Below, in pieces: positions 36,367 to 44,839 of a stretch of DNA of 64,000 nucleotides. Position 1 is the first letter of the stretch. Each line of letters opens with the position of its first letter. A program made the position numbers and the translations under genes. Below the pieces are notes generated by a model. The model was not told the DNA's origin and did not search any database. It saw only the letters and a list, made by a program, of their open reading frames with translations. Source of the DNA: Flagellimonas allohymeniacidonis (GTDB lineage Bacteria; Bacteroidota; Bacteroidia; Flavobacteriales; Flavobacteriaceae); NCBI RefSeq assembly GCF_004296335.1, contig NZ_SGIU01000001.1, positions 411,290 to 475,289 of the forward strand, in the 5' to 3' direction.

Positions 36367-37695
36367 TTACTTTTTTCCGATTTGAAAATATTCAAAACCA
36401 AGTGAAGATATCTTCTCGTGGTTATATTGATTTCTACCATCAAAAATCACAGGCTGTTTAAGGTGTCTTTTTAATTCTTCAAAATCAGGAGATCTGAACT
36501 CTTTCCACTCGGTCAACAGTATCATGGCATCTGCCTGGGACAAGGTTTCATATTTAGAATCGAAATATTCGACATTTGGGACATCTTTAAGGTAAAAATG
36601 CCTGGCCTCATCCATGGCCTTAGGGTCATACGTCTTAATTATAGCACCCCGTTTGGTAAGTTCTTTAATGATATAAATGGCAGGGGCCTCGCGCATATCA
36701 TCGGTTCCTGGTTTAAAAGCCAGTCCCCAAACCGCAAAGGTTTTTCCGGTCAAGTCCTCACCAAACCTCGAAATCACTTTTTTGGCAATAACCAGTTTTT
36801 GAATATCGTTTACGTCCTCTACTGCCTTTATCAGCTTGGGAAAATACCCATTCTCCTCGGCTGTCTTTTTTAAGGCCTTCACATCTTTGGGAAAACAAGA
36901 GCCGCCATATCCGCTTCCTGGATATATGAAACTGTAGCCTATACGACTGTCCGAACCAATACCGATTCGAACCTTGTTCACATCGGCATCAACAAGCTCA
37001 CAAATGTTGGCTACTTCATTCATAAAGGAGATTTTGGTGGCCAACATGGCGTTGGCAACATACTTTGTCATCTCAGCAGATCGTACGTCCATCGTTATCA
37101 AGCGGTCCATACTGCTGTGAAAGAAAGGGGAGTAGAGTGAGCGCATTTTTTTTGTGGCTATTTCACTATCCGAGCCAATTACAACCCTATCAGGTTTCAT
37201 GAAATCACTAATGGCATCTCCTTCCTTTAGGAATTCAGGATTGGAAACCACATGAAAGTCAACTTCCACATTTCTTTCGTTAAGTTCTTTGGAAATGGCT
37301 GCCTTTACCTTATCGGCAGTTCCAACTGGGACAGTGGACTTGTCTACCACGATCAAGGGATTGACCATATTTTTCCCAATATCCGAGGCGACTTGAAGAA
37401 CATACTTTAAGTCCGCAGAGCCATCTTCTCCCATTGGGGTGCCTACGGCTATAAAGGCTATATCACAGTTTTCAAGATTTTCTGACAAATCCGTGCTGAA
37501 ATGTAATGTCCCGTTTTTCGTATTGCGAAGAACCATAGCCTCCAGACCGGGCTCATAGATAGGGATAATGCCATTTTTAAGATTTTCAATTTTCTTTGAA
37601 TCCACATCTACGCAAGTGACGTGGTTTCCCATTTCCGCGAAACAGGTTCCGCTTACCAATCCTACATAGCCTGTACCGATTACTGTTAATCTCAT
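36367..37695 (-). CDS. ugd: UDP-glucose 6-dehydrogenase
   Basis: A 442-aa UDP-glucose dehydrogenase that makes UDP-glucuronate. VIGTGYVGLVSGTCFAEMG is the NAD-binding loop, DKSTVPVGTADKV and NPEFLKEGDAI are family motifs, and the catalytic Cys lies in GSGYGGSCFPKDVKAL (near C267). The C-terminal domain has GLAFKPGTDDMREAPA. It supplies UDP-GlcA for direct use and for the UDP-glucuronate 4-epimerase at 42.0-43.0 kb. It is packed between the TviB- and TviC-type genes with short gaps. Confidence 0.93.
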   Translation of the reverse strand: MRLTVIGTGYVGLVSGTCFAEMGNHVTCVDVDSKKIENLKNGIIPIYEPGLEAMVLRNTKNGTLHFSTDLSENLENCDIAFIAVGTPMGEDGSADLKYVLQVASDIGKNMVNPLIVVDKSTVPVGTADKVKAAISKELNERNVEVDFHVVSNPEFLKEGDAISDFMKPDRVVIGSDSEIATKKMRSLYSPFFHSSMDRLITMDVRSAEMTKYVANAMLATKISFMNEVANICELVDADVNKVRIGIGSDSRIGYSFIYPGSGYGGSCFPKDVKALKKTAEENGYFPKLIKAVEDVNDIQKLVIAKKVISRFGEDLTGKTFAVWGLAFKPGTDDMREAPAIYIIKELTKRGAIIKTYDPKAMDEARHFYLKDVPNVEYFDSKYETLSQADAMILLTEWKEFRSPDFEELKRHLKQPVIFDGRNQYNHEKISSLGFEYFQIGKK

Positions 37696-37727
37696 GGTGG
37701 TAGATAAATTTATTTGCTTTTAGTGAT

Positions 37728-38726
37728 CTATTTTAAGTTTTGCCAGTACCAAGCCACAGCTTGTTCAAGGCCCTGACCAATATTGAAATTTGGAGAATAC
37801 CCTAGTAGCTGTTTTCCTTTTTCGATTGAAGCTAGGGAGTGAGGAACATCTCCAGTTCTTACAGGACCATACTCAATTGGGATAGTTCCAATTTTCGGGT
37901 CATACTGACTTAAATTTTCTTTTAGAAGAAGTACCAGTTCGTTTAGATTGGTTCGTTCCCCATATGCAACGTTATAAACTGTATTCAGGGCATCTGGGTT
38001 CGTGGCCTTCATGGCCAAAACATTCATTTGAACCACATTGTCAACATAGGTAAAATCTCTTGAATAGGTGCCATCCCCATTGATTTTGGGAGACTTATGC
38101 TGCATAAGTTGAATAACAAATTTCGGAATTACCGCTGCGTAGGCTCCGTTGGGATCCTGCCTTCTGCCAAAAACGTTGAAGTACCGAAGTCCTATCGTTT
38201 CTAAACCATATGTTTTACTGAATATATCGGCATACAATTCATTTACGTACTTAGTTATGGCATAAGGTGAAAGTGGTTTTCCAATTTCATCTTCAACTTT
38301 TGGCAGTTTTTCTGAATCGCCATAGGTCGAAGAGCTTGCAGCATAGACAAAGCGTTTAACCCCTGCATCCTTTGAGGCCCATAACATGTTTAAAAACCCT
38401 GATACATTAACCTCATTACTTGTAATGGGATCGTTTATCGACCTTGGTACCGAGCCCAATGCGGCTTGATGTAGAACAAAATCGGCCCTGGAACATGCCT
38501 TTTGGCAGTCTTCCAAATTTCTTATATCTCCTTCGATCAAGCTAAAACTTGAATTTGAAAGCAAATGTTCAATATTCTTTCGGTGACCTGTGGAAAAATT
38601 GTCCATGCATGTAACCCTGTTGCCATTTTTGACCAATGCCTCACACAAATTTGAACCTATAAAGCCTGCGCCACCTGTAACAAGTACATGTAAATTGGAG
38701 TCTAGTTCTGGTAGGGCTACGTCCAT
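37728..38726 (-). CDS. tviC: TviC/WbpP-type UDP-N-acetylhexosamine(uronate) 4-epimerase
   Basis: A 332-aa extended short-chain dehydrogenase. VTGGAGFIGSNLCEAL is the NAD site, YAASSSTYGDS holds the catalytic Ser/Thr, and YAITKYVNELYAD is the YxxxK motif. LHQAALGSVPRSINDP and RYFNVFGRRQDPNGAYAAVI are characteristic of WbpP/TviC, which epimerise N-acetylated UDP-sugars at C4. With the TviB-type dehydrogenase it gives a GalNAcA route. It lies 135 nt after the sulfotransferase gene, a gap in which I see no clear promoter. Confidence 0.88.
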   Translation of the reverse strand: MDVALPELDSNLHVLVTGGAGFIGSNLCEALVKNGNRVTCMDNFSTGHRKNIEHLLSNSSFSLIEGDIRNLEDCQKACSRADFVLHQAALGSVPRSINDPITSNEVNVSGFLNMLWASKDAGVKRFVYAASSSTYGDSEKLPKVEDEIGKPLSPYAITKYVNELYADIFSKTYGLETIGLRYFNVFGRRQDPNGAYAAVIPKFVIQLMQHKSPKINGDGTYSRDFTYVDNVVQMNVLAMKATNPDALNTVYNVAYGERTNLNELVLLLKENLSQYDPKIGTIPIEYGPVRTGDVPHSLASIEKGKQLLGYSPNFNIGQGLEQAVAWYWQNLK

Positions 38727-38861
38727 ATATCAGCCAAGAGTTTTATTTGGGTACAAAGATGAAAAAAGTAACAATGAAAAAGGCATATTTTGTTTAAAAG
38801 GAAGGAAATTACGACAAAGCACCATTTTATCTGTTCAAACCGAATATAAGCCTAAAAAGCA

Positions 38862-39887
38862 TCAAATTTGATAAGATCTTAGTTCGGAAAGTTGAGTGTA
38901 TACATTTTGACATTCGTCTAAAAGAAGTTTGTTACAGTCGGGTTTGGTGTAAGTTGATGGAGTATGTTTTTTACTAGGGGGGAATGTTGTTTCGAAACCA
39001 ATTTCACGAGCAATGTGTTCGTAAACCACATCGGGTTCTTTTATGAGATCTTCAAAACCGATAAACCACGTATCTTTCAAAGGCGTTTTTAATACATAGC
39101 GATAATAATTTAGCCAAATTGCCAGCCAATAATCTATACTTTCCATATCAAATTCGCCCCTGTGACTTGTAAACTCCTCGGTTAGTAGAAAGGGTTTATG
39201 ATTCAATCCAAATTCATGATGGCCTAAGTAATTAAAATAATCCAAAGCAAATGGATCCTCCGTTTGGTTTTTAGAGAAGCTTTTGTGAAGCTTCATCAAA
39301 GAAGAAGCATGTGATAAAGGATCCCTAAACAAAATGAAAGTTTTCTGGTTTTCTATTCTTTGGAGGGCTGACAGCCTTAAAACATTGTTGTTGTTTTTGG
39401 AAATGTACTTGTTTTTACCCTTGGCGAGACATATTAATGAGACATACAGCAAATATTTCTTAAATATTTCGTCATCTACATCATGTATTGAAAGACCGTC
39501 CTCTTCTATAAAACTATCCTTCAAGAAGGCTTTCCAGAAATATTCATCAAATTCTTCAGGAGAGTTCCCATCTATAATTATACCATCTTTATGGGCTCTT
39601 TCATGCGCTTTGATGTTTGATTTCCGATTCCAAAGATTAGGACTTAAAAGAAACGGCATATTGGCATACTGCAAGGAGGCATACTCACCACTTTTAAAAA
39701 TTTTGTTCATTACAGCGGTCGTACCTGAACGTGCCAGTCCGGTTACGAATACTACCTGATCAATAGGCAAAGCTTTGGCGCGTTGGCCGTATACCATTTC
39801 ATCCATTTCCATGGTCGCTTTGGAAATGCCGTATTTTGATAAGTATAGTTTGTGCAGAAATTTATCTGTTGCCGAATAGCCTGCCAT
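38862..39887 (-). CDS. PAPS-dependent sulfotransferase family protein
   Basis: A 341-aa cytoplasmic sulfotransferase. VTGLARSGTTAVM (R53-S-G-T-T57) is the 5'-phosphosulfate-binding loop and FILFRDPLSHASSLMKL (R188-D-P, S195/S196) is the 3'-phosphate-binding motif. DTWFIGFEDLIKEPDVVYEHIA is the usual C-terminal helix with the YE/FEDL signature. It likely sulfates a sugar of the repeat unit before export. It overlaps the upstream membrane-protein gene by 26 nt, so the two are coupled. PAPS supply (cysC/D/N) and PAP removal (cysQ) are both in the window. Confidence 0.85.
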   Translation of the reverse strand: MAGYSATDKFLHKLYLSKYGISKATMEMDEMVYGQRAKALPIDQVVFVTGLARSGTTAVMNKIFKSGEYASLQYANMPFLLSPNLWNRKSNIKAHERAHKDGIIIDGNSPEEFDEYFWKAFLKDSFIEEDGLSIHDVDDEIFKKYLLYVSLICLAKGKNKYISKNNNNVLRLSALQRIENQKTFILFRDPLSHASSLMKLHKSFSKNQTEDPFALDYFNYLGHHEFGLNHKPFLLTEEFTSHRGEFDMESIDYWLAIWLNYYRYVLKTPLKDTWFIGFEDLIKEPDVVYEHIAREIGFETTFPPSKKHTPSTYTKPDCNKLLLDECQNVYTQLSELRSYQI

Positions 39888-40251
39888 AGTTTTTTTTGAA
39901 AATCATATATAAGATAACGACGGCAATTGGTGTCAAAAGACCCCACCAGGTCAATAAAATATCCGGATTTAGAGAACCATCGAGTTTTTCCAATACAAAA
40001 AGGCTAAGAAACGGCAGGACGAAAAGAAAAATTCCCAAAATGAGCTTTCCAATTAATTTCAACTGTTTTGAAATTTGTTGAAAAAGCATTTTTTGCTTAG
40101 CCTCATCAGACAGCTCCTTATTGGACATTATCTGAAACTGTTCCTTATAGGATGCGGTCAAATTTTTAAGGGTGCTTGGAAGCTTCGAGTACTCAAAAAG
40201 GATGCAGGACAGTACTGTCAGTACCGCCAAAACAATGATTGACAGTCCCAA
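39862..40251 (-). CDS. Small membrane protein of unknown function in the sulfotransferase module
   Basis: A 129-aa protein I do not recognise. Helix 1 is at residues 2-20, a soluble Lys/Gln-rich amphipathic stretch spans about 25-68, and two further helices span about 69-88 and 100-118. The start is TTG one nt after the stop of the 50-aa protein gene upstream, which keeps helix 1; a later ATG (about residue 42) would remove it. The 3' end overlaps the sulfotransferase start by 26 nt. The position suggests a membrane partner or scaffold of the sulfotransferase or the ASST-like protein; that is inference. Confidence 0.65.
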   Translation of the reverse strand: MGLSIIVLAVLTVLSCILFEYSKLPSTLKNLTASYKEQFQIMSNKELSDEAKQKMLFQQISKQLKLIGKLILGIFLFVLPFLSLFVLEKLDGSLNPDILLTWWGLLTPIAVVILYMIFKKNYGRLFGNR

Positions 40252-40252
40252 A

Positions 40253-40405
40253 TTATTCCTTGTGAAATTTACTTTTCATAAAACCGAAAAAACGTTTTAA
40301 AGGAATCCAAAAAATTGCGGCCAAGAAGGCCACAAAGGTTAGAAAGATTCCGGTAATTACCGCTAAAACGCCTCCTCCAAGTCCAGGCCCTAGATACAGA
40401 AACAT
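40253..40405 (-). CDS. Very small membrane protein (about 50 aa)
   Basis: A 50-aa protein beginning MFLYLGPGLGGG, with one strong hydrophobic helix (about residues 10-33) and a basic tail ending KSKFHKE. The ATG at 40405 is preferred to a TTG at 40438 because the latter would overlap the upstream ASST-like gene. A Gly-rich start followed by a helix and basic tail looks like a recurrent small protein of sugar-modification loci, but I cannot name a family. It is 12 nt downstream of the ASST-like gene and 1 nt upstream of the next membrane protein. Confidence 0.6.
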   Translation of the reverse strand: MFLYLGPGLGGGVLAVITGIFLTFVAFLAAIFWIPLKRFFGFMKSKFHKE

Positions 40406-40416
40406 AGTTTTTAATT

Positions 40417-41748
40417 TTAGTTTATTATGCGACTCCAAAAAAGACTTGAAACATTTTCTTTGTCAAGTCTCTTCACGTATTCAATCTTTTTGTTGAGTGA
40501 ATCACCTATGATAATCCTACCATTGTTGGTTTCTTCAACAAAGATATCACCATTCGGCAGTATATCGCACCTGCCGGAGGTGATTGTTCTAATTTTTTCT
40601 TTTTCAAATAGTTGGGCATACGGTGTTGAAATTGAATCCTTACTAAAAGAATAAAGGTATGCCTGATTGTTCGGTCTTGCTTTTGAAAAAGACAAATTTG
40701 TTGTCGTTAGTCTTGGGTCAACCCGACTTTCTTCCCTGATGATATCATTACCAAAAACCACAATACCATCATCACCGTAAAAATCGGCATCATGTTGATT
40801 GTACCACGGACCATGTTGTAGCCAAATGATTTTGTTGGTTTCCGGTCTGTATAAAAACACCACACTAATATTTCTGCAAGAAACCAACAAATCCCCCTTT
40901 CTCCAATGATCGGAATCATATAAAGCGGGCTGCACATCGTTCAGGTGGATAGGGTCACTAATGGTCTGTCCCTTATACAACAGCATGTCCAAATACCCGT
41001 TGTCCACCAAGATTTGAATAACCGATTTACTAAAGGATTCTTCTCCGGTGTTTTTATTAATGATGGTAATATGATCATCCATTAGGGTAGTCTTGTATGC
41101 ATCATGTTCCCCGGGAAGAAAATCGTACTCTTTCGATATAAAGGGCCGTGTGCAGAGATAAAGGTTATCCTCTAAATCTCCTTCAATGGTATGATGATAT
41201 ACTTGATCATTTTTCAACCAAACCAGCTCGCTGTTTTTATCGATTTTCGCTAGTAAACTCGTAAGTTGAGCCGTAAAGTAAAGCGAACTATCACTATCCA
41301 TGTAGGCGTGCATAAAATACAAATCACTGTCACGGGCAGGTCTTTCCGGATTTTTTTCGTTATACGCCTTAAGATACAGTGACTGGTTGTCAGGACTCCA
41401 TTTTTTTAGCAGATTCCCTGTATTGATATCCAATAAATCGAACGTTTGTCCAAATTTTTCAGCTTTGTAGGACACCAGTACCTTGGGGTATTCATTTGAA
41501 TTAGGTTTCTTTAGGTAGTTGAAACCATCTTTGGCTTCCGCATTGGAAACAAAAAATTCAGGCTTTGATAGTATTTTTTTGAAGTTGGAAGGAATTTCTG
41601 CCATAAACTTGATTGGTGTAGTAAGAAAACCAAGTCTAGAGGCACCTCCATCTTCCGATAAATACACATTTCGAACACTTGACGACAGAATGACCGAAAA
41701 GAAGAATAAGCCTACAATTATGATAAATGCGTAGCGCAATTTTTTCAT
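40417..41748 (-). CDS. Arylsulfotransferase (ASST)-like membrane-anchored beta-propeller protein
   Basis: A 443-aa protein with an N-terminal membrane anchor (about residues 5-27) and a predicted extracytoplasmic propeller domain. VYHHTIEGDLEDNLYLCTR, DPIHLNDVQPALYD, GDLLVSCRNISVVFLYRP, and IWLQHGPWYNQHDADFYGDD correspond to repeat blades and conserved His residues of the arylsulfotransferase-type family. Classical ASST moves sulfate between phenols without PAPS through a His intermediate; whether this protein has that activity is unknown. It is followed by two small membrane proteins and a PAPS sulfotransferase in one packed unit. Confidence 0.75.
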   Translation of the reverse strand: MKKLRYAFIIIVGLFFFSVILSSSVRNVYLSEDGGASRLGFLTTPIKFMAEIPSNFKKILSKPEFFVSNAEAKDGFNYLKKPNSNEYPKVLVSYKAEKFGQTFDLLDINTGNLLKKWSPDNQSLYLKAYNEKNPERPARDSDLYFMHAYMDSDSSLYFTAQLTSLLAKIDKNSELVWLKNDQVYHHTIEGDLEDNLYLCTRPFISKEYDFLPGEHDAYKTTLMDDHITIINKNTGEESFSKSVIQILVDNGYLDMLLYKGQTISDPIHLNDVQPALYDSDHWRKGDLLVSCRNISVVFLYRPETNKIIWLQHGPWYNQHDADFYGDDGIVVFGNDIIREESRVDPRLTTTNLSFSKARPNNQAYLYSFSKDSISTPYAQLFEKEKIRTITSGRCDILPNGDIFVEETNNGRIIIGDSLNKKIEYVKRLDKENVSSLFWSRIIN

Positions 41749-41969
41749 GGGTATAAAGAAAACAATTTTAATACTCGGATGTTAAAAGCCAGTTTATTAA
41801 TTCGTTATTATCTTCAAATAACTCGTTGTTCTGCTACTTGACAAAATCGTAAAAGCTTTATCGTTAATTGGTTTCGGACATCATAGGGAACACTAGGGGT
41901 TGCCTAACACCTTCTTTTTGAAATCTATACGCAACGGTTACAGGAGCAATCCGAGAGAAAATATTTGCT

Positions 41970-42995
41970 TTAATGCTTCGAATAGTAATTCTTGTACCAA
42001 TTGATAAATTTACGCACCCCTTCGTTAATTGGGGTATTGGGACGGTATCCGTAGTCCCTCTCCAAATCAGCAACATCCGCCCAGGTTTTTTCGACATCTC
42101 CAGGTTGCATGGGCATTAATGTTTTTTCAGCTTCGACCTCAAGATTTTGTTCAATGGCTTTGATAAAATCCCCCAGTTTTACTGAATTACTGTTTCCGAT
42201 ATTGTAAACCTTGTACAAATCCCTATCCATGTTCCCGTTAATTGGCTTTTCAATGATTCGTACCACACCCTCTACTATATCATCAACATAGGTGAAATCC
42301 CGTTGCATATTTCCTTTGTTGAATACTTTTATGGGATTTCCTTGGGTTATGGCTTTTGTAAATAGGAAAAGTGCCATGTCTGGTCGTCCCCATGGGCCAT
42401 ATACGGTAAAAAATCGAAGTCCAGTGGTAGGAAACCCATATAAGTGACTATAGGTATGGGCCATCAGCTCATTGGATTTCTTTGAAGCTGCATAAAGGCT
42501 GATCGGATTATCTACTTGTTGGTCTGTTGTGAACGGGATTTCCTTGTTGGTTCCATAAACACTGGAACTACTTGCGTAGACCAAGTGCTCAATCTTAAAA
42601 TTCCTGCAGCACTCCAAAATATTTAAAAAACCTACAATATTACTATCTATATAAGCCTCGGGATTTTCCAAACTATATCTCACACCGGCTTGTGCCGCTA
42701 AATTACAAACGACGTTAAACCTTTCGCTCTCAAAAAGCTTTGGCATGGCTTCGCGATTTTCCAAGTTCATTCGTACAAACTTGAAATTTGCATTTTCAGT
42801 ACTTGTTGTGATGGAATCAAACCCAGAAGCATCTTTTTTGGAAATCCCAAGATCTTCTAGGCGATTGTATTTCAAATTGACATCGTAATAGTCATTGATG
42901 TTGTCAAGCCCAACAACTTGATGGCCATTTTTAATGAGGTTTTGGCAAACGTGGTAGCCGATAAATCCTGCAGCGCCTGTAACAAGAACTTTCAT
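41970..42995 (-). CDS. UDP-glucuronate 4-epimerase
   Basis: A 341-aa NAD-dependent extended SDR. VTGAAGFIGYHVCQNL is the nucleotide loop, YASSSSVYGTN and YAASKKSNELMAH hold the catalytic Ser and YxxxK, and GLDNINDYYDVNLKYNRL with RFFTVYGPWGRPDMALF identifies the UDP-glucuronate 4-epimerase group (LspL/CapI/WbnF-like). It converts UDP-GlcA from Ugd to UDP-GalA. It heads the minus-strand block; a 221-nt gap separates it from the ASST-like gene. Presence of GalA in the polymer would give a substrate for the pectate-lyase-like gene transcribed divergently. Confidence 0.9.
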   Translation of the reverse strand: MKVLVTGAAGFIGYHVCQNLIKNGHQVVGLDNINDYYDVNLKYNRLEDLGISKKDASGFDSITTSTENANFKFVRMNLENREAMPKLFESERFNVVCNLAAQAGVRYSLENPEAYIDSNIVGFLNILECCRNFKIEHLVYASSSSVYGTNKEIPFTTDQQVDNPISLYAASKKSNELMAHTYSHLYGFPTTGLRFFTVYGPWGRPDMALFLFTKAITQGNPIKVFNKGNMQRDFTYVDDIVEGVVRIIEKPINGNMDRDLYKVYNIGNSNSVKLGDFIKAIEQNLEVEAEKTLMPMQPGDVEKTWADVADLERDYGYRPNTPINEGVRKFINWYKNYYSKH

Positions 42996-43022
42996 TCAAT
43001 CCCTTTTTTTAATAGTGCTCCG

Positions 43023-43030
43023 CAAAGCTA
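43023..43030 (-). promoter_or_regulatory. -7 box (TAGCTTTG) for the minus-strand block
   Basis: On the minus strand TAGCTTTG matches TAnnTTTG and lies 27 nt before the epimerase ATG. No TTG is found at normal -33 spacing; the 7-bp inverted repeat at 43043-43062 occupies that place, which would suit an activator. Confidence 0.3.
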
Positions 43031-43255
43031 TTATTTATAAATGTTTCTTTCTATTAAGAAACTGGGATTTTCGATATATAGTTTGTTCTCAAAGATTTCC
43101 GCATTCACAAAATTTTTAGTATGTAGTGTATTTCATCGATTTTTTTGTTAAAAAAAACCTTTTCAACGATCTAATTGGAAGTTTGCCCCGTAGATAGGGG
43201 GCTTTGAAAAACGAAAGCTAGCCAAAAGACGCATTTCATCGAAAAAATGGAACTT

Positions 43256-43289
43256 TTGGTCGAAATTAAAATTATGAAAATTAACTTTA
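43256..43289 (+). promoter_or_regulatory. Possible promoter of the pectate-lyase-like gene
   Basis: TTG at 43256-43258, a 23-nt spacer and TAACTTTA at 43282-43289 (one mismatch to TAnnTTTG), 19 nt before the ATG. The spacer is at the long end, so this is weak. Confidence 0.3.
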
Positions 43290-43308
43290 CATACCAAAAT
43301 CTTACGTT

Positions 43309-44817
43309 ATGTGCTTAAAATCAATAAGCTCTATTAGATTGCACTTTCTTTTAATTCTTTTTACATTAAGTATAGTTTCCTGTACTAAGGACAACGATTT
43401 GTTTACAGAAGCAATTGAGGACAGCATTGAAAAAGAAAATCAAGAAACAGGAGAATCTGGAGACGAAGTATCCGATGATGATACAAGTAATGGAGATCCA
43501 AACATAAATGAAGACGATAAAGCATCTGAGTTGAAAGCTTTCCCAACAGCTTTCGGTGCTGGCGCATTCACATCGGGAGGTCGAGGTGGCCAAGTTATTC
43601 ACGTGACCAATTTAAATGACAGCGGAGAGGGCAGTCTTAGAGCAGCGTTACGGACTACGGGCCCAAGAATTATAGTTTTTGATGTTTCTGGTGTGATTAC
43701 TCTGAATAGTAGAATAATCATGGATGGTAGGGATTATGGAAACGTTACGGTTGCCGGGCAAACCGCTCCCAGAGGTGGAATTACTATCAGAGGTGGTAGA
43801 ATTTGGTGGGCTAATTCAGAAAACATTATTGTTCGATACCTAAAATTTAGAAACGGGAACCAGAGTGATAATGGAGATTGTATGACAATAGCGAGAAGCT
43901 CAACTGTTATCGTTGACCATTGTTCATTTTCTTATTCTAAAGACGAGGCTTTGGATGTAAGTGGAGATGCGAACCCTCCTAGTGATGACATTACACTGCA
44001 AAACAATCTTTTTGGAGAGTGTAAAACGGCTATGATTGTAGGATCTAACACTGCCGAAGGTTACGGAAGCGTTTCTGTTCTAAGAAATGCCACAGCCAAT
44101 GTGGGATGGCGTTTTCCAAAAGCAGGCGGTGCCGTAGAATTGGACGTTATAAATAATGTGCACCATAACTGGAGATTTAGAACCATTAGAATGGACGGAT
44201 TTGATTATACGTTAAATCAAATAAATAATTATTACCAATCAGGTTCCAATACTACAGGTGGGTCATTGCACAAAACGTGGACCAATACAAACATGTCACC
44301 AAGAATTTATTCCTCTGGTAACCATATTTCAGAAAATATAAAGCCAGCAGGCTATGATTCAAACTCCTCAATGGCATGGGAGGAATTTTCTTCAAGTGTA
44401 ATTGAACCCAGACCAGAATGGTTTGTTGGTTCTGAGCTACCCATTCAAGGTGCTCCAGCCCCAATAATGACGGCTTCTGAGGCCCTAAACTATGTGATTG
44501 GAAACACTGGGTCTTATCATTATATCAATAATGAGGGCGGTGTTTCTGTGTATAGAGATTCATTGGATGAGGGATATTTGGAGCTCATCAGCAGTGATTC
44601 AGGCCAGGTTGTTATGAAAGAGGCAGCCTATGGACAGATGCCTACAAGCATGCCTTCAGAATCTAGACCTGGTAACTACGATACCGACAGAGACGGAATG
44701 GCAGACCCATGGGAAGTATTTATCTTCGGAGACCTAAGTAAGACTGCTAATGGAGATGAGGATGGTGATGGATATACCAATATTGAGGAATTCTTGAATC
44801 AAGTCGATTCCGAGTAA
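43309..44817 (+). CDS. Pectate-lyase-like (PL1-type) surface lipoprotein
   Basis: A 502-aa lipoprotein. The lipobox gives C25 (SIVSC), followed by an acidic Asp/Glu-rich linker (about residues 28-75) as seen on surface-exposed Bacteroidota lipoproteins. The beta-helix domain (about 80-400) starts with FPTAFGAGAFTSGGRGG and VTNLNDSGEGSLRAAL, then AGQTAPRGGITIRGG and VDHCSFSYSKDEALDVSG with candidate Ca-binding Asp. The C-terminus has two Asp-rich calcium-type segments (DTDRDGMADPWE; NGDEDGDGYTNIEEF). The family cleaves polygalacturonate-type chains by beta-elimination. Placed inside an exopolysaccharide locus with a UDP-GalA route, it may trim or release the cell's own polymer. Confidence 0.85.
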   Translation: MCLKSISSIRLHFLLILFTLSIVSCTKDNDLFTEAIEDSIEKENQETGESGDEVSDDDTSNGDPNINEDDKASELKAFPTAFGAGAFTSGGRGGQVIHVTNLNDSGEGSLRAALRTTGPRIIVFDVSGVITLNSRIIMDGRDYGNVTVAGQTAPRGGITIRGGRIWWANSENIIVRYLKFRNGNQSDNGDCMTIARSSTVIVDHCSFSYSKDEALDVSGDANPPSDDITLQNNLFGECKTAMIVGSNTAEGYGSVSVLRNATANVGWRFPKAGGAVELDVINNVHHNWRFRTIRMDGFDYTLNQINNYYQSGSNTTGGSLHKTWTNTNMSPRIYSSGNHISENIKPAGYDSNSSMAWEEFSSSVIEPRPEWFVGSELPIQGAPAPIMTASEALNYVIGNTGSYHYINNEGGVSVYRDSLDEGYLELISSDSGQVVMKEAAYGQMPTSMPSESRPGNYDTDRDGMADPWEVFIFGDLSKTANGDEDGDGYTNIEEFLNQVDSE

Positions 44818-44839
44818 TTTTTGTATTCCATTTATCATA

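Larger units (their letters stand above)
42996..43308. other. Divergent intergenic region with several inverted repeats (313 nt)
   Basis: No gene is seen. It holds a 7-bp inverted repeat (GTTTCTT 43043-43049, AAGAAAC 43056-43062), two copies of TTTCATCGA (43131-43139 and 43233-43241), and two neighbouring hairpins that share bases: GCCCC/GGGGC (43185-43202) and GCTTT/AAAGC (43201-43218). Candidate -7 boxes face both ways. This is the likely control region for both the minus-strand block and the lyase gene. Confidence 0.5.

Noticed and set aside
41749-41969. Short protein-like reading (ending PLVFPMMSETN) after the UDP-glucuronate 4-epimerase gene, in another frame
   Set aside because: It has no independent start, overlaps the end of the epimerase gene and matches no family I know; the 221-nt gap is left without a gene.
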